Positions 48,960 through 57,769 of a stretch of 64,000 nucleotides of DNA are shown piece after piece. The stretch lies in assembly GCA_023213195.1 (NCBI GenBank), contig CP096135.1:1940616-2004615 (forward strand), written 5' to 3'. The position numbers were made by a program, and so were the translations under genes. Origin of the DNA: Sphingobacteriales bacterium JAD_PAG50586_3 (GTDB lineage Bacteria > Bacteroidota > Bacteroidia > CAMBQF01). The notes below the pieces were generated by a model, which was given only the letters and a program-made list of their open reading frames with translations, was not told where the DNA came from and made no database searches. How positions within the stretch are numbered: position 1 is the stretch's first letter; each line of letters begins with the position of its first letter.

Positions 48960-50330
48960 CTACTTCAAACTTATCGCCACCGATTTCCCCGACTCTATAG
49001 TAAACGGTTTTTCTACGGTGTACAGCGTTTCTGATGCGTTGCGCCTGCGCCATACCACCTTGTAGTTACCCGGTTGCAGTACATAATTTTGGTAGGTTGA
49101 TGTATCGTCTAAGTTCAATACAAATTCCAGCTTGCCTTTTTCATCTAAAAATATCGTTCCATATCCTTCACTAGGCATTTGCAGCGAAACTAACCCCGGC
49201 TTAGGAATTTCAATAGTAGTGGTGCTGCTTTGGGTAACATCAACCTTGCTTAAATGGATGCGGGGTGTAGTTAAAATTTCCAAATCATACTTACCCTCCA
49301 AATATCTGTCTGTCCGCCCAAACGATTGTAAATGCAGCGTTTTATATTCATTCGCCTTGCGTATAATGCACTTCAAATCGCCATAATCGCTTTTGCCCTC
49401 CATTTTAAGGTTTAGGTAGCCCGTAGGCGCGTTAATGCCAATGGTGTTGTGTTTGCCGGGTGTAAGGGTAATATCAGTCTTTTCAACCGGGGGAATGGTA
49501 TGCACCACCAGCTTGTAAGTGCTTATAGGGTCTATGTACAACGTATCGGGCACGCCCTTGGTGTTAAGGGTGTGTATGTAGTTGTATTTAATAACGCCCG
49601 ATTGTGCATCATACAACGTAAAGTCAATATTACTCTCGGTAGGTTTGTTGTATTTATCTAGTATGTTTACCTGTGCCGATGTATTATTCAGCGCCTGTGA
49701 TATTACAATGTTCAATATGTTTTTAAAAGCCGCTTCGGTATTGGCATCGTAGTATTTGCCCATACAGTCAAAAGCACTTTTGGTAGACACATCCAATCCC
49801 ACACCAATAATAAAAGGTTTAAGTACGATGCCTTTGCGTTGCAGCGCCAGCGATACCGCACAAGGGTCGCCGCCGCACTCTTCTTTACCATCGGTAATAA
49901 GTATAATAATGTTGCGGGCATTACGGTCAGGAAAATCATTCTCACACGCCATTAGCGATAAGGCAATGGGCGTAGTACCACTCGGCGAAAGGCTGTTTAC
50001 TTTATCTTTAATACGCTTATGGTTCAATGGTCCAAAAGGCACCTCCAGTTTGGTGTCGTCACAATCTTGCGGCGGATAGTTTTTCTGGTGGCCATATACA
50101 CGCAGGGCCAGTTCCAGATTGTCTATTTTGCGTAAACTGTCTATCAGGTTATTCAACAACGATTTTGATACATCCATTTTGGTAGATGTTTCCCACTTAG
50201 ACCACATACTTTGCGATGAGTCAAAAACAAACTCAATACGGGTAAGCTGTTTAACGGCTTTGCCCGTTGGCTGCGCTTGTAAAATACCCGTAAACGCCAG
50301 TAATAACGCTGTTATACACAGTTTTTTCAA
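48960..50330 (-). CDS. von Willebrand factor A domain protein, secreted
   Basis: About 456 residues. The TTG at 50330 starts a good signal peptide (KKLCITALLLAFTGILQAQ); the in-frame GTG at 50375 would add a non-signal extension. A VWA domain follows with the metal-ion site FVFDSSQSMWSKW (DxSxS), then SPSGTTPIALSLMACENDFP and IIILITDGKEECGGDPC. The C-terminal half is beta-rich (repeated Ig-like strands, NFNLDDTSTYQ-like VLNLDDTSTYQNYVLQPGNY). Probably a periplasmic or surface protein binding a ligand through Mg2+. It separates the two transketolase genes. Confidence 0.8.
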   Translation of the reverse strand: MKKLCITALLLAFTGILQAQPTGKAVKQLTRIEFVFDSSQSMWSKWETSTKMDVSKSLLNNLIDSLRKIDNLELALRVYGHQKNYPPQDCDDTKLEVPFGPLNHKRIKDKVNSLSPSGTTPIALSLMACENDFPDRNARNIIILITDGKEECGGDPCAVSLALQRKGIVLKPFIIGVGLDVSTKSAFDCMGKYYDANTEAAFKNILNIVISQALNNTSAQVNILDKYNKPTESNIDFTLYDAQSGVIKYNYIHTLNTKGVPDTLYIDPISTYKLVVHTIPPVEKTDITLTPGKHNTIGINAPTGYLNLKMEGKSDYGDLKCIIRKANEYKTLHLQSFGRTDRYLEGKYDLEILTTPRIHLSKVDVTQSSTTTIEIPKPGLVSLQMPSEGYGTIFLDEKGKLEFVLNLDDTSTYQNYVLQPGNYKVVWRRRNASETLYTVEKPFTIESGKSVAISLK

Positions 50331-50556
50331 AATCTGTAATGTATTGCTTATATGTATACGCAATATACATGCCACAGGGTTGCCTATGCCATTGCATGTG
50401 GCTAGTTATAAACTACAAGCTTTTAATAGTGCAGGAGATTAAATTAATCGTGCTATAGATTAAACTGTTATGGCTATATAGTAGATAAGTTTAGGTTTTG
50501 GGGTATGTATGTGTTAAATTTACCCTAAGCCTATTCTAAGCCAGACAAACGCCTAT

Positions 50557-50665
50557 GCGGACGTTGCAATCCACCAGTTATAACAGAATTAAAAAACGTG
50601 GGATTAACCAAATTGCAAAGCCTCGCTCTCCAAGCGTCCACAAACAATAAGGCAATCCCACGTTT
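50557..50665 (-). ncRNA. Candidate structured RNA or non-coding repeat
   Basis: A 12-bp perfect inverted repeat, 50594-50605 with 50654-50665, encloses 48 bases. Read leftward, the second arm runs into TTTTTT, as in an intrinsic terminator. A second interleaved pairing is possible: GGACG (50559-50563) with CGTCC (50635-50639), and TTGCAAT (50564-50570) with ATTGCAA (50612-50618). An overlapping 70-codon minus-strand frame (50743-50531) is open but looks like a shadow of the structure. No RNA family recognised. Confidence 0.4.
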
Positions 50666-50780
50666 AGGTAGGGGTCTTTTCATTAACGTGTCATTTTTTA
50701 TAGTATAAACATAATTTTTATCAGGAAGGTTTAAAATTTGCATGGTAAAGCGTCCTTATAACCAACCGTCATCAAATAAA

Positions 50781-50806
50781 AAAAGGCAGGTAAATACCTG
50801 CCTTTT
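50781..50806 (-). terminator. Intrinsic terminator after the transketolase N-terminal subunit (GGCAGGT hairpin)
   Basis: AAAAGGCAGGTA and TACCTGCCTTTT flank AA, 21 bp beyond the stop at 50828. It uncouples the N-terminal gene from anything to its left. Confidence 0.8.
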
Positions 50807-50827
50807 GTATAGAAACTCAATGTGTAT

Positions 50828-51673
50828 TTAATAATCTACTTGCGTGGTCTGCAATTGCTCTAAAGCAACTTTCAGCTGCTCATCATTAGGAGCAACGCCG
50901 TGCCATTTGTGGCTGCCTTCCATAAAATCTACCCCTTTGCCCATGCCTGTTTTCATTATAATCATAATAGGCTGCCCTTTGCCCGTAAGGGTTTTAGCGT
51001 GGTTAAGCGTAGTAATAACTTCCTCAATATTGTTTCCGTCCATCTCTAAAACATTCCAGCCAAAGGCCGTCCATTTAGCAGCCATATTACCCATTGGCAA
51101 TACATGGTCGGTAGAGCCATCAATCTGTTGGCCGTTATAATCTATGGTAGAAATAAGGTTGTCAACCTTTTTGGCGGCCGCATACATAGCAGCCTCCCAA
51201 ATCTGGCCTTCCTGCATTTCACCATCGCCATGCAGCGTGTAGATAATGCTATTATCGCCGTTTAGTTTCTTGCTCTCTGCAGCGCCAATGGCAACCGATA
51301 AGCCTTGGCCTAGCGACCCCGATGCAACACGCACCCCCGGCAACCCCTCGTGGGTAGTAGGGTGGCCTTGCAGGCGGGTGTTAATCATGCGGAAGGTAGC
51401 CAACTCGCTAACGGGAAAATAGCCCGAGCGTGCCAACACACTGTACCAAACCGGCGAAATATGCCCATTCGACAAAAAGAATAAGTCTTCGCCTTTACCA
51501 TCCATGGTAAAGTTTTGCGGGTTGTGGTTCATTATGTCGAAATACAACGCCACAAAAAACTCGGTACAGCCCAAAGAGCCGCCCGGATGACCGCTTTGCG
51601 GTGCATGCACCATACGTACTATATCGCGACGCACCTGCGTGCATAGGTTCTTCAATTCGTCAATGTTTGCCAT
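50828..51673 (-). CDS. Transketolase, N-terminal subunit
   Basis: 281 residues covering the ThDP diphosphate-binding half: MVHAPQSGHPGGSLGCTEFF, SNGHISPVWYSVL, GSLGQGLSVAIGAAESKKLN and the ThDP motif HGDGEMQEGQIWEAAMYAA with IDYN. The C-terminal subunit is 2.5 kb to the left, after an unrelated gene, a terminator and a toxin-antitoxin module. A consensus promoter lies immediately upstream, with the -7 box five bases before the ATG, implying a leaderless mRNA. Confidence 0.92.
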   Translation of the reverse strand: MANIDELKNLCTQVRRDIVRMVHAPQSGHPGGSLGCTEFFVALYFDIMNHNPQNFTMDGKGEDLFFLSNGHISPVWYSVLARSGYFPVSELATFRMINTRLQGHPTTHEGLPGVRVASGSLGQGLSVAIGAAESKKLNGDNSIIYTLHGDGEMQEGQIWEAAMYAAAKKVDNLISTIDYNGQQIDGSTDHVLPMGNMAAKWTAFGWNVLEMDGNNIEEVITTLNHAKTLTGKGQPIMIIMKTGMGKGVDFMEGSHKWHGVAPNDEQLKVALEQLQTTQVDY

Positions 51674-51678
51674 GTCTA

Positions 51679-51709
51679 CAAAGGTAGTTTGACTTTACAC
51701 CACCACAAA
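51679..51709 (-). promoter_or_regulatory. Promoter of the transketolase N-terminal gene, leaderless geometry
   Basis: Minus-strand TTTG (plus 51706-51709), a 19-bp spacer and TACCTTTG (plus 51679-51686), then five bases (TAGAC) to the ATG at 51673. Full -33/-7 match. Confidence 0.7.
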
Positions 51710-51742
51710 GAAGTGTTGAAAAGTATAGGCAACTGTTAACAG

Positions 51743-52096
51743 TTACTGCCTTGTCCTGTGGTATAGGTAAGTTTTAATTTTTGAAGAAACTACATACAAA
51801 ACGGAGCCACAAAAAAATATGCAGGGAAAAATATAATAGATCATTGCGAACATAAGGATTACATCAAATACCCGTGCGTGGCCTATTTTCAGAAACCATA
51901 AGTCGTAATAGTCAAGTATATCAAGAGTAAACAATAAAAGAAATGAAAAGCTGAAGAAAAGCATATTCAACACTACTAAAAAAGGAATAAGCCGAACCTT
52001 TTTTCTGCGTAAAACCCTAATTACAAAGTAGGTAATCAGGCCCAAAATTAAAATAATTGGAGTACTGCGTAAAGCGAATAGTATATCCTTATCCAT
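51743..52096 (-). CDS. Membrane protein of unknown function
   Basis: 117 residues with about three membrane helices (IILILGLITYFVIRVL, FLVVLNMLFFSFSFLLLFTL, VILMFAMIYYIFPCIFFCGSV) and basic cytoplasmic loops (RRKKVR, KIKTYLYHRTRQ). No family recognised. It lies upstream of the transketolase N-terminal gene on the same strand but is separated by that gene's own promoter, so it is probably independent. Confidence 0.55.
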   Translation of the reverse strand: MDKDILFALRSTPIILILGLITYFVIRVLRRKKVRLIPFLVVLNMLFFSFSFLLLFTLDILDYYDLWFLKIGHARVFDVILMFAMIYYIFPCIFFCGSVLYVVSSKIKTYLYHRTRQ

Positions 52097-52229
52097 TGAG
52101 GTCAGATTTCTTAATCAAATGTACATAAGGTGATTGGAAACACGTAAAAATAAATTTGCGGTAATGTTCAATTCTTTTCCAAACATTCTATTTGCACCAT
52201 AGGTTACCCATAAACCAAACATATCTCCG

Positions 52230-52496
52230 GTGACATACATCGATTTCATAGGACTAATGGAAAACGACGGAAAAGGCAAAGAACTTTTCCGCCAATACCG
52301 TTACGCTCGCGAAGCTATGCTGTCTGCCATTGAGAATATGCCCCATATAACCTTTACTGAAAGGTTAGAAAACGAAACCATAGACAACATTCGCGAGTTT
52401 TTCCAAACCTGCGCCGACGAGCTTAAAAAGTTCGCCAGTTCCTTCGGGTTAAACTCAATTGAGTACCGCAAGTTGGTTGGGTATTTGGAGAGGTAG
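52230..52496 (+). CDS. Small hypothetical protein
   Basis: 88 residues from a GTG at 52230, or 79 from the ATG at 52257. It is helical and charged: GKGKELFRQYRYAREAMLSA, then IREFFQTCADELKKFASSFG. No membrane segment or known motif. Codon use looks normal for the region, which favours a real gene over a chance frame. Function unknown. Confidence 0.45.
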   Translation: MTYIDFIGLMENDGKGKELFRQYRYAREAMLSAIENMPHITFTERLENETIDNIREFFQTCADELKKFASSFGLNSIEYRKLVGYLER

Positions 52497-52881
52497 GTTC
52501 TATCTGAAATTTTATTGTTGAATATATAAGTGCGTGGGCTTTTTTGTGCAAAATTCCGTGCGGACCTGAAATGGAGTTGAGCAGGTGGTTTTGTGCGGCT
52601 GTCTGGCGCGGCGAGACGTAATGAAGGGCTATAATTTTGCACGGCCTTCTTTGCTTACTTTCTTCGGCTGGGAAGAAAGTAAGTGCCCTCCGCATAGGAG
52701 GAAAGAGACAAGCAAAGAAATGAAAGCCGTCGGCAGACAAAAGTAAGAGACCCCCTCACATGAGAAGCAAGATAAAATACTAAGAAGAGGACGAGGCAAA
52801 ACATTCTTTAATTCTTTATCTCTTTAATTCAAGACTCAGCCCTCAGCACTCACCACTGAAATTACTATCTTCGGCCCCACT
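52497..52881. other. Intergenic region with a dispersed hairpin element
   Basis: About 385 bases with no gene. Around 52640-52700 lies a stem CTTACTTTCTT with AAGAAAGTAAG around CGGCTGGG. It is built like the TTACTTTTT/AAAAAGTAA hairpin that ends the dispersed elements at 40619 and 60060, but its sequence differs. The flanking text (GTGCAAAATTCCGTGCGGAC) is repeat-like. Confidence 0.5.
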
Positions 52882-55717
52882 GTGCACGAAACCTTTTTAC
52901 ATACCTGTATAAAACTACTGATGGAACGCCACGGTGCTGCCCTTAGCGAGGTATGCATTGTAGTGCCCAACCGCAGGGCAGGCCTGTTTATCCGCAATAT
53001 TATTGCTGACAATGCCACAGGCCCGGTATGGTCGCCGAGCATTTATGCACAGGACGATTTTATGGCCCACCTGTCTAACTACACTGTTGCCGACAGGCTT
53101 ACCCAACTGTTTTACTTCTACGAAATTTACAAGGAGATAGAGGGCGAAGAGGCTAAAGCCTTTGCCGAATTTATCCACTGGGCACCAACCCTGCTGGCCG
53201 ACTTTAACGAAATTGACCAATACCTTGCCGATACCCGCCAACTGTTTGCCTATTTGAATGAAGCCAAAGCCATCGACCTGTGGAATATGGGCCATGAACT
53301 GACCGACTTTCAGAAAAAGTACCTGCACTTTTGGGGGCAAATGAAACAGTTTTATGCCACGCTTACTTCAACACTAAGTGCTAAAGGGTTGGCCTACCAA
53401 GGCATGGCGTACCGCAAGGCTGCCGAAAATTTAGAAGAAGCCGAGGGGAATATAGGTTGGGATAAGGTGTACTTCTTAGGCTTTAATGCTTTGACTACTG
53501 CAGAGGAAAAGGTGATGAAGTATCTCTCTAAAATTAAAAAGGCCGAGATATTTTGGGATGCCGATACCTTTTACATGGAAAATCCCAACCACGAGGCAGG
53601 CAAGTTCCTACGTAAGTACCGCGAGTATTTTGGTGAGGAGAATTTCAATTGGGTAGAAAACCATTTAAGCAATCCCGAAAAGGAAATTGAGATAATTGGC
53701 GTGTCGGGCAACGCCGCGCAGGCCAAGCTGGCCGGGCAAATACTGGAAGACTTATCTGCCGAGCGCGGGGGTAAAATGGCAGGCACTGCATTGGTACTGG
53801 CCGATGAAGGTTTATTGCTGCCGGTATTAAACTCGCTGCCACAGAATATTGATGCCATAAACGTAACCATGGGTTACCCGCTGAAATACACGCCGGTGGC
53901 CTCGTTTATAGATGCTGTTTTTAGCCTGCACATTAGCAGCCTTAAATTTTCAGAAGGCCGCAAAGAGTCGCGCTACTACCATAAAGATATTATTACCCTG
54001 GCTTCGCATCCGCTGTTTAGTTTGCTTACTGGCAAAGAACTTAGCGCTACTAATCCTCTTAATACCATTTCTAAACGCAATTACGTGTTCCTGTCTAAAA
54101 GCCTGATAGACGATTTGTTTAGCAACGGCATTGGCAACACCATTGTTTTTAATGTGCAGCGCGAAGACAGCTACGTTATTCCTTTTGTAGAGCATTTGCT
54201 GAATATTGTAATTACCCTGAAAGATAAGTTGCTGGAGGTGATGGAGGCCGAACCAGGTTCGGAGCTTACGTTGGAGTATTTATACACCTATCACCGCTAT
54301 CTAAAGAAATTAATTACCCTGTTGGGAGAAAATCCTTTGGTGGCCGATTTGCAAACACTGCGCTTACTGTTTAATCAACTAATAAGCAATACTACAATCC
54401 CTTTTTATGGCGAGCCATTACGGGGCTTGCAGGTAATGGGTATGTTAGAAACCCGTACACTCGATTTTGAAAATATAGTTCTGCTATCGGCTAACGAAGG
54501 CGTGTTGCCACAAGGCAAAGGCGGGCATTCTTTTATTCCGTTTGATATAAAACGTGAGTATGAGTTGCCTACGTATTCTGATAAAGATTCCATCTTCGGT
54601 TACCATTTTTACAGGCTGCTGCAGCGTGCTAAAAAAGTGTGGCTACTCTACAGCACACAGACTGATGGGGGTATTGGCGGTAAAGAGAAAAGCCGCTTTA
54701 TTACCCAGTTGGTAAACGAGCTTAAAGGCCCCAAGATTGAACAGAAGTTGCTGGAGATTCCCTTAGGCACAGCGCACGATAATGTTATCAGCTTTAAGAA
54801 AACCCCTGCGGTAATAGAAAAGCTAACTCAAATAGGGCAGGGCGATAAAGGCTTCTCGCCCTCGGCCTTAACCATGTTTATCCGCTGCCCATTGCAGTTT
54901 TACTTTAGGTATGTAGCAGGCTTAAAAGAGAACGAAGAGGTAGAAGAAACCCTGGAAGCCGCCACTATGGGTACTGTTATCCATAAGGTACTTGAAACGC
55001 TTTTTAAACCTTATTTAAACCAGTTGTTAAAGACTGAACATGTAGATACCATGCAGGGCCTTGCGCCCATGGTTATAGACCATGTGTTTAATGAGTTACT
55101 AGGGCCCGAGAATTACCAGTACGGCAAAAACCTACTGATATACCGTGTGTCTAAACGCTTTGTAGAGAATTTCCTTTCATTCCAGAAACAATTATTGCAG
55201 GATGATACAGGTAAAGGATTTGATACAGTGGTTACCAATTTAGAGCAACCTCTTGCGGCGCCATTTACGGTTGCAGGTATAGAGATTAAAATTGCCGGCA
55301 ATGCCGACCGTATAGAACAAAGCGGGAACGATATCCGCCTGATAGATTATAAAACCGGCAAGGTTGATAATGCCGAACTAAAGTTTACCGCTTGGGACGA
55401 TTTAATCCTCTACCCCGATTATGCCAAAAGCTTTCAGCTACTAACCTATGCCTTAGTTATACCATAAAAGCAACCCGGGGGTTAGCGGTAAGTTGCACCC
55501 GTCTATTGTTGCCTTTACAAAGATTAGCGATGGCCTTAAAGAGTGCGTAACCCCAATTAACGCGGGCTATATTACCGATGAGGATTTGGCGGGCTACGAG
55601 GGTGTTTTGCAGCAATTGCTTACGCGCTTGTTTAATACAGAGGAGGAATTCTTCCAAACCCCCGAAAAGCAAAATTGCAGATACTGTATCTATAACAGCA
55701 TCTGCAATCGCAACTAA
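52882..55717 (+). CDS. AddB-like PD-(D/E)XK nuclease with Fe-S cysteines, one frameshift near 55460
   Basis: About 945 residues. The N-terminal helicase-like half opens CIVVPNRRAGLFIRNIIADN and has no Walker lysine, as in AddB. The C-terminal nuclease carries the catalytic RLIDYKTGK. The Fe-S cluster cysteines are in FIRCPLQFYFRY and, after the shift, CRYCIYNSIC at the end. Frames join near 55460 (TYALVYHKSNPGVSG). A GTG at 52882 is the start. AddB-like proteins resect DNA ends for recombination together with AddA-type helicases, not seen here. The terminal cysteine triplet restored by the join supports one intact gene. Confidence 0.85.
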
Positions 55718-55749
55718 CAATAGTAAAACAATTAACTACTAAAACTTCT

Positions 55750-56625
55750 TTAGTCAACAACAACAATGCGTTTCACAGCATCGCCCATGTTGGTTTTAAT
55801 GGCAAGGAAGTAAATACCTGCCGGAATGTTTTGGGTATCAATAGTCATCAGCTTGCCGTCCATATCATCAGGGCGCTGAGTCATAACTTTAGAACCAATG
55901 GCGCTTAGCATAGTAACTTCTACAATGGTAAGCTTGCTGTGGGTAGTGTTAATTTTTACACTGCCGCGTGCAGGGTTAGGGTATGCCTTAACAAAGCCCT
56001 GAACTTCGTCTTTAGTAATAATATCGGTTTCGCGGGTGCCGCCGGTATTGTTACCGCCGTTGTCGCTGCCAACATTAGGGCTGGCAAATGCACCACTAAT
56101 TCCGTCTCCGCCATGGTTGGCGGAAACGGATTTAATATCAACTACAACTACCGATGCTGAACCGGCATCGTCGTTTTGTATAACGCCCGATACGTTGTCT
56201 ATAGTAATCTCTTTTAGGGTACCGTATAGGCTAAGTTTACCACCACTGCCATAGTTGCCACCGCCGTTAATCGGCTCTACGGTAACATCGTCAGTAGATA
56301 TGTTAGAGGCATCTATTGATACCAGCATATAATCGCCTTTTATAATCAACGATTTTATGGCCACTTGCTGCGTACGGTCGTTAACCTGTATAGTAAAGTT
56401 TTGAGGTTGGTAGTTGGTAATATTACCTTTTTCGGTTTTTAAAGTAACCTCTATAGTACCACTTTCAATATCTTCCTGGGTTAGTGGTACGCTAAACGAA
56501 CCGCTTTGTGCAAAGCCTGTAGTACATGTAAACACAAAAGCTAGTAAAGTGATGCTTTTTAAGCCGGCTGAAATGCCCTGCAATAGTCGTTGCCCGAACA
56601 TTAATTTAGGTTGATGTGTTTTCAT
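55750..56625 (-). CDS. Secreted T9SS protein of unknown function
   Basis: 291 residues. The signal peptide (KSITLLAFVFTCTTGFAQ) is followed by a beta-rich domain (FSVPLTQEDIESGTIEVTLK, FTIQVNDRTQQVAIKSLIIK), an acidic Gly/Asn linker (SPNVGSDNGGNNTGGT) and a type A sorting tail (VKAYPNPARGSVKINT to AVKRIVVVD). Exported to and anchored on the cell surface. It converges with the nuclease gene. No enzymatic motif seen. Confidence 0.75.
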   Translation of the reverse strand: MKTHQPKLMFGQRLLQGISAGLKSITLLAFVFTCTTGFAQSGSFSVPLTQEDIESGTIEVTLKTEKGNITNYQPQNFTIQVNDRTQQVAIKSLIIKGDYMLVSIDASNISTDDVTVEPINGGGNYGSGGKLSLYGTLKEITIDNVSGVIQNDDAGSASVVVVDIKSVSANHGGDGISGAFASPNVGSDNGGNNTGGTRETDIITKDEVQGFVKAYPNPARGSVKINTTHSKLTIVEVTMLSAIGSKVMTQRPDDMDGKLMTIDTQNIPAGIYFLAIKTNMGDAVKRIVVVD

Positions 56626-56872
56626 GATTGCTTTGTTTTTAAGTGGTTACCAATACTCACTATGCAAATATTACGAATATAAACCGGTATTTCAAATACA
56701 CATTTTTCTATTTATCGGATGCAGTTTGGGGCAAAAATTCATAAATAAAACATATATTGTATTGATAATCAGTTATTTAAACACTAGAATTTATCGCCTA
56801 ACCTGCTTAAATTTTACTGTTTATCGGAAAAACCTGCTTTTTTAACTTAAATTGCCCTACGTAAATATATAA

Positions 56873-57363
56873 ATGACAGAACGCTCTATACATATTACGG
56901 TAGCCGAAGCCGAAAGTTTCGACCAACTGCCTGAATATTTAAAACCCCTGATGCTAAAGGCGCAGGAGGCTGCTAAAACGGCCTACGCACCCTACTCTCA
57001 ATACAAAGTAGGGGCTGCTTTATTATTGGCAGATGGTACTATTATTATCGGCAACAACCAGGAAAATATAGCCTACCCATCGGGCGTATGTGCCGAAAGG
57101 GTTGCTTTTTTACCGCATCGGCCAACTACCCCGGTATGGAGATAAAAGCCGTGGCCGTAACTGCAATAAACGAGAAGGACCAAGACGATGTGGCCTGTAC
57201 CCCCTGCGGTGCCTGCCGCCAGGTAATGGCAGAATATGAAACTAAACAAGGCAACCCCATACCCCTAGTAATGCCCAGCGGCAGCGGGGCATATACGGTA
57301 ACAAAAAATATTGCTACGTTGTTACCATTTCAGTTTGAGGCCGAAGGGTTAAAGAAAGGGTAA
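56873..57363 (+). CDS. cdd: Cytidine deaminase, one frameshift near 57105
   Basis: About 163 residues. The N-terminal frame contains AYAPYSQYKVGAALLLADG, QENIAYPSG and the zinc/catalytic VCAERVAF (Cys73, Glu75). The second frame adds CTPCGACRQVMAEYE (zinc Cys pair) and PFQFEAEGLKKG. The six-T run at 57103-57108 is one base short; restoring it gives VAFFTASANYPGMEIKAV. The enzyme hydrolyses cytidine and deoxycytidine to uridines in pyrimidine salvage. Its stop overlaps the start of the next gene by one base (TAATG). Confidence 0.93.
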
Positions 57364-57697
57364 TGGAATTAGATATAGAATTAAAAGATTATATAATCAA
57401 GCATTACAGGTATTTATTATCTAAAAAAGAACATGATTTTTATCATAAGCTTCTTTTAGAAAAAAAGATAGCCTGAATGCAGACGAATTTATAAATACAA
57501 TAAAAAAATTAGATTTTGCAATTGTCCATAATAAAGGGGGATTAGAAGAATATGTTTATCCTGATGTTGCTACTTATTTATTAGAAAAATACCCGGAGGA
57601 TATTTTTATTAATCGCTGCCCTAAATGCAATGGCTTAGCCCGCACACCCCACGCCAAACAATGCCCCCATTGTTTCCATAGCTGGCATAATCAATGA
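57363..57697 (+). CDS. Small zinc-ribbon protein coupled to cdd, one frameshift near 57468
   Basis: About 112 residues. The ATG at 57363 overlaps the cdd stop. The first frame reads MELDIELKDYIIKHYRYLLS and stops after 37 codons; adding one A to the seven-A run near 57463 restores LLEKKDSLNADEFINTIKKL and continues to 57697. The C-terminus has a zinc ribbon, RCPKCNGLARTPHAKQCPHC ending in FHSWH, a pattern I have seen in many uncharacterised Bacteroidota proteins. It is easily missed because of the shift. A nucleic-acid-binding role is plausible but unproven. Confidence 0.7.
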
Positions 57698-57734
57698 AAG
57701 AATTAAATTTAACTAAATCATTATACCCTGTCAA

Positions 57735-57765
57735 TTGTTGTTTCACAATTGATAGATTACATTTG
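57735..57765 (+). promoter_or_regulatory. Promoter of rnr, leaderless geometry
   Basis: TTG at 57738-57740 (with TTGTTTC), about 17 bp, then TACATTTG at 57758-57765 and four bases (TTGT) before the ATG at 57770. Confidence 0.6.
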
Positions 57766-57769
57766 TTGT

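Noticed and set aside
50531..50743. 70-codon minus-strand ORF
   Set aside because: It overlaps the inverted-repeat structure and has no protein-like motif; more likely a shadow of a structured element.
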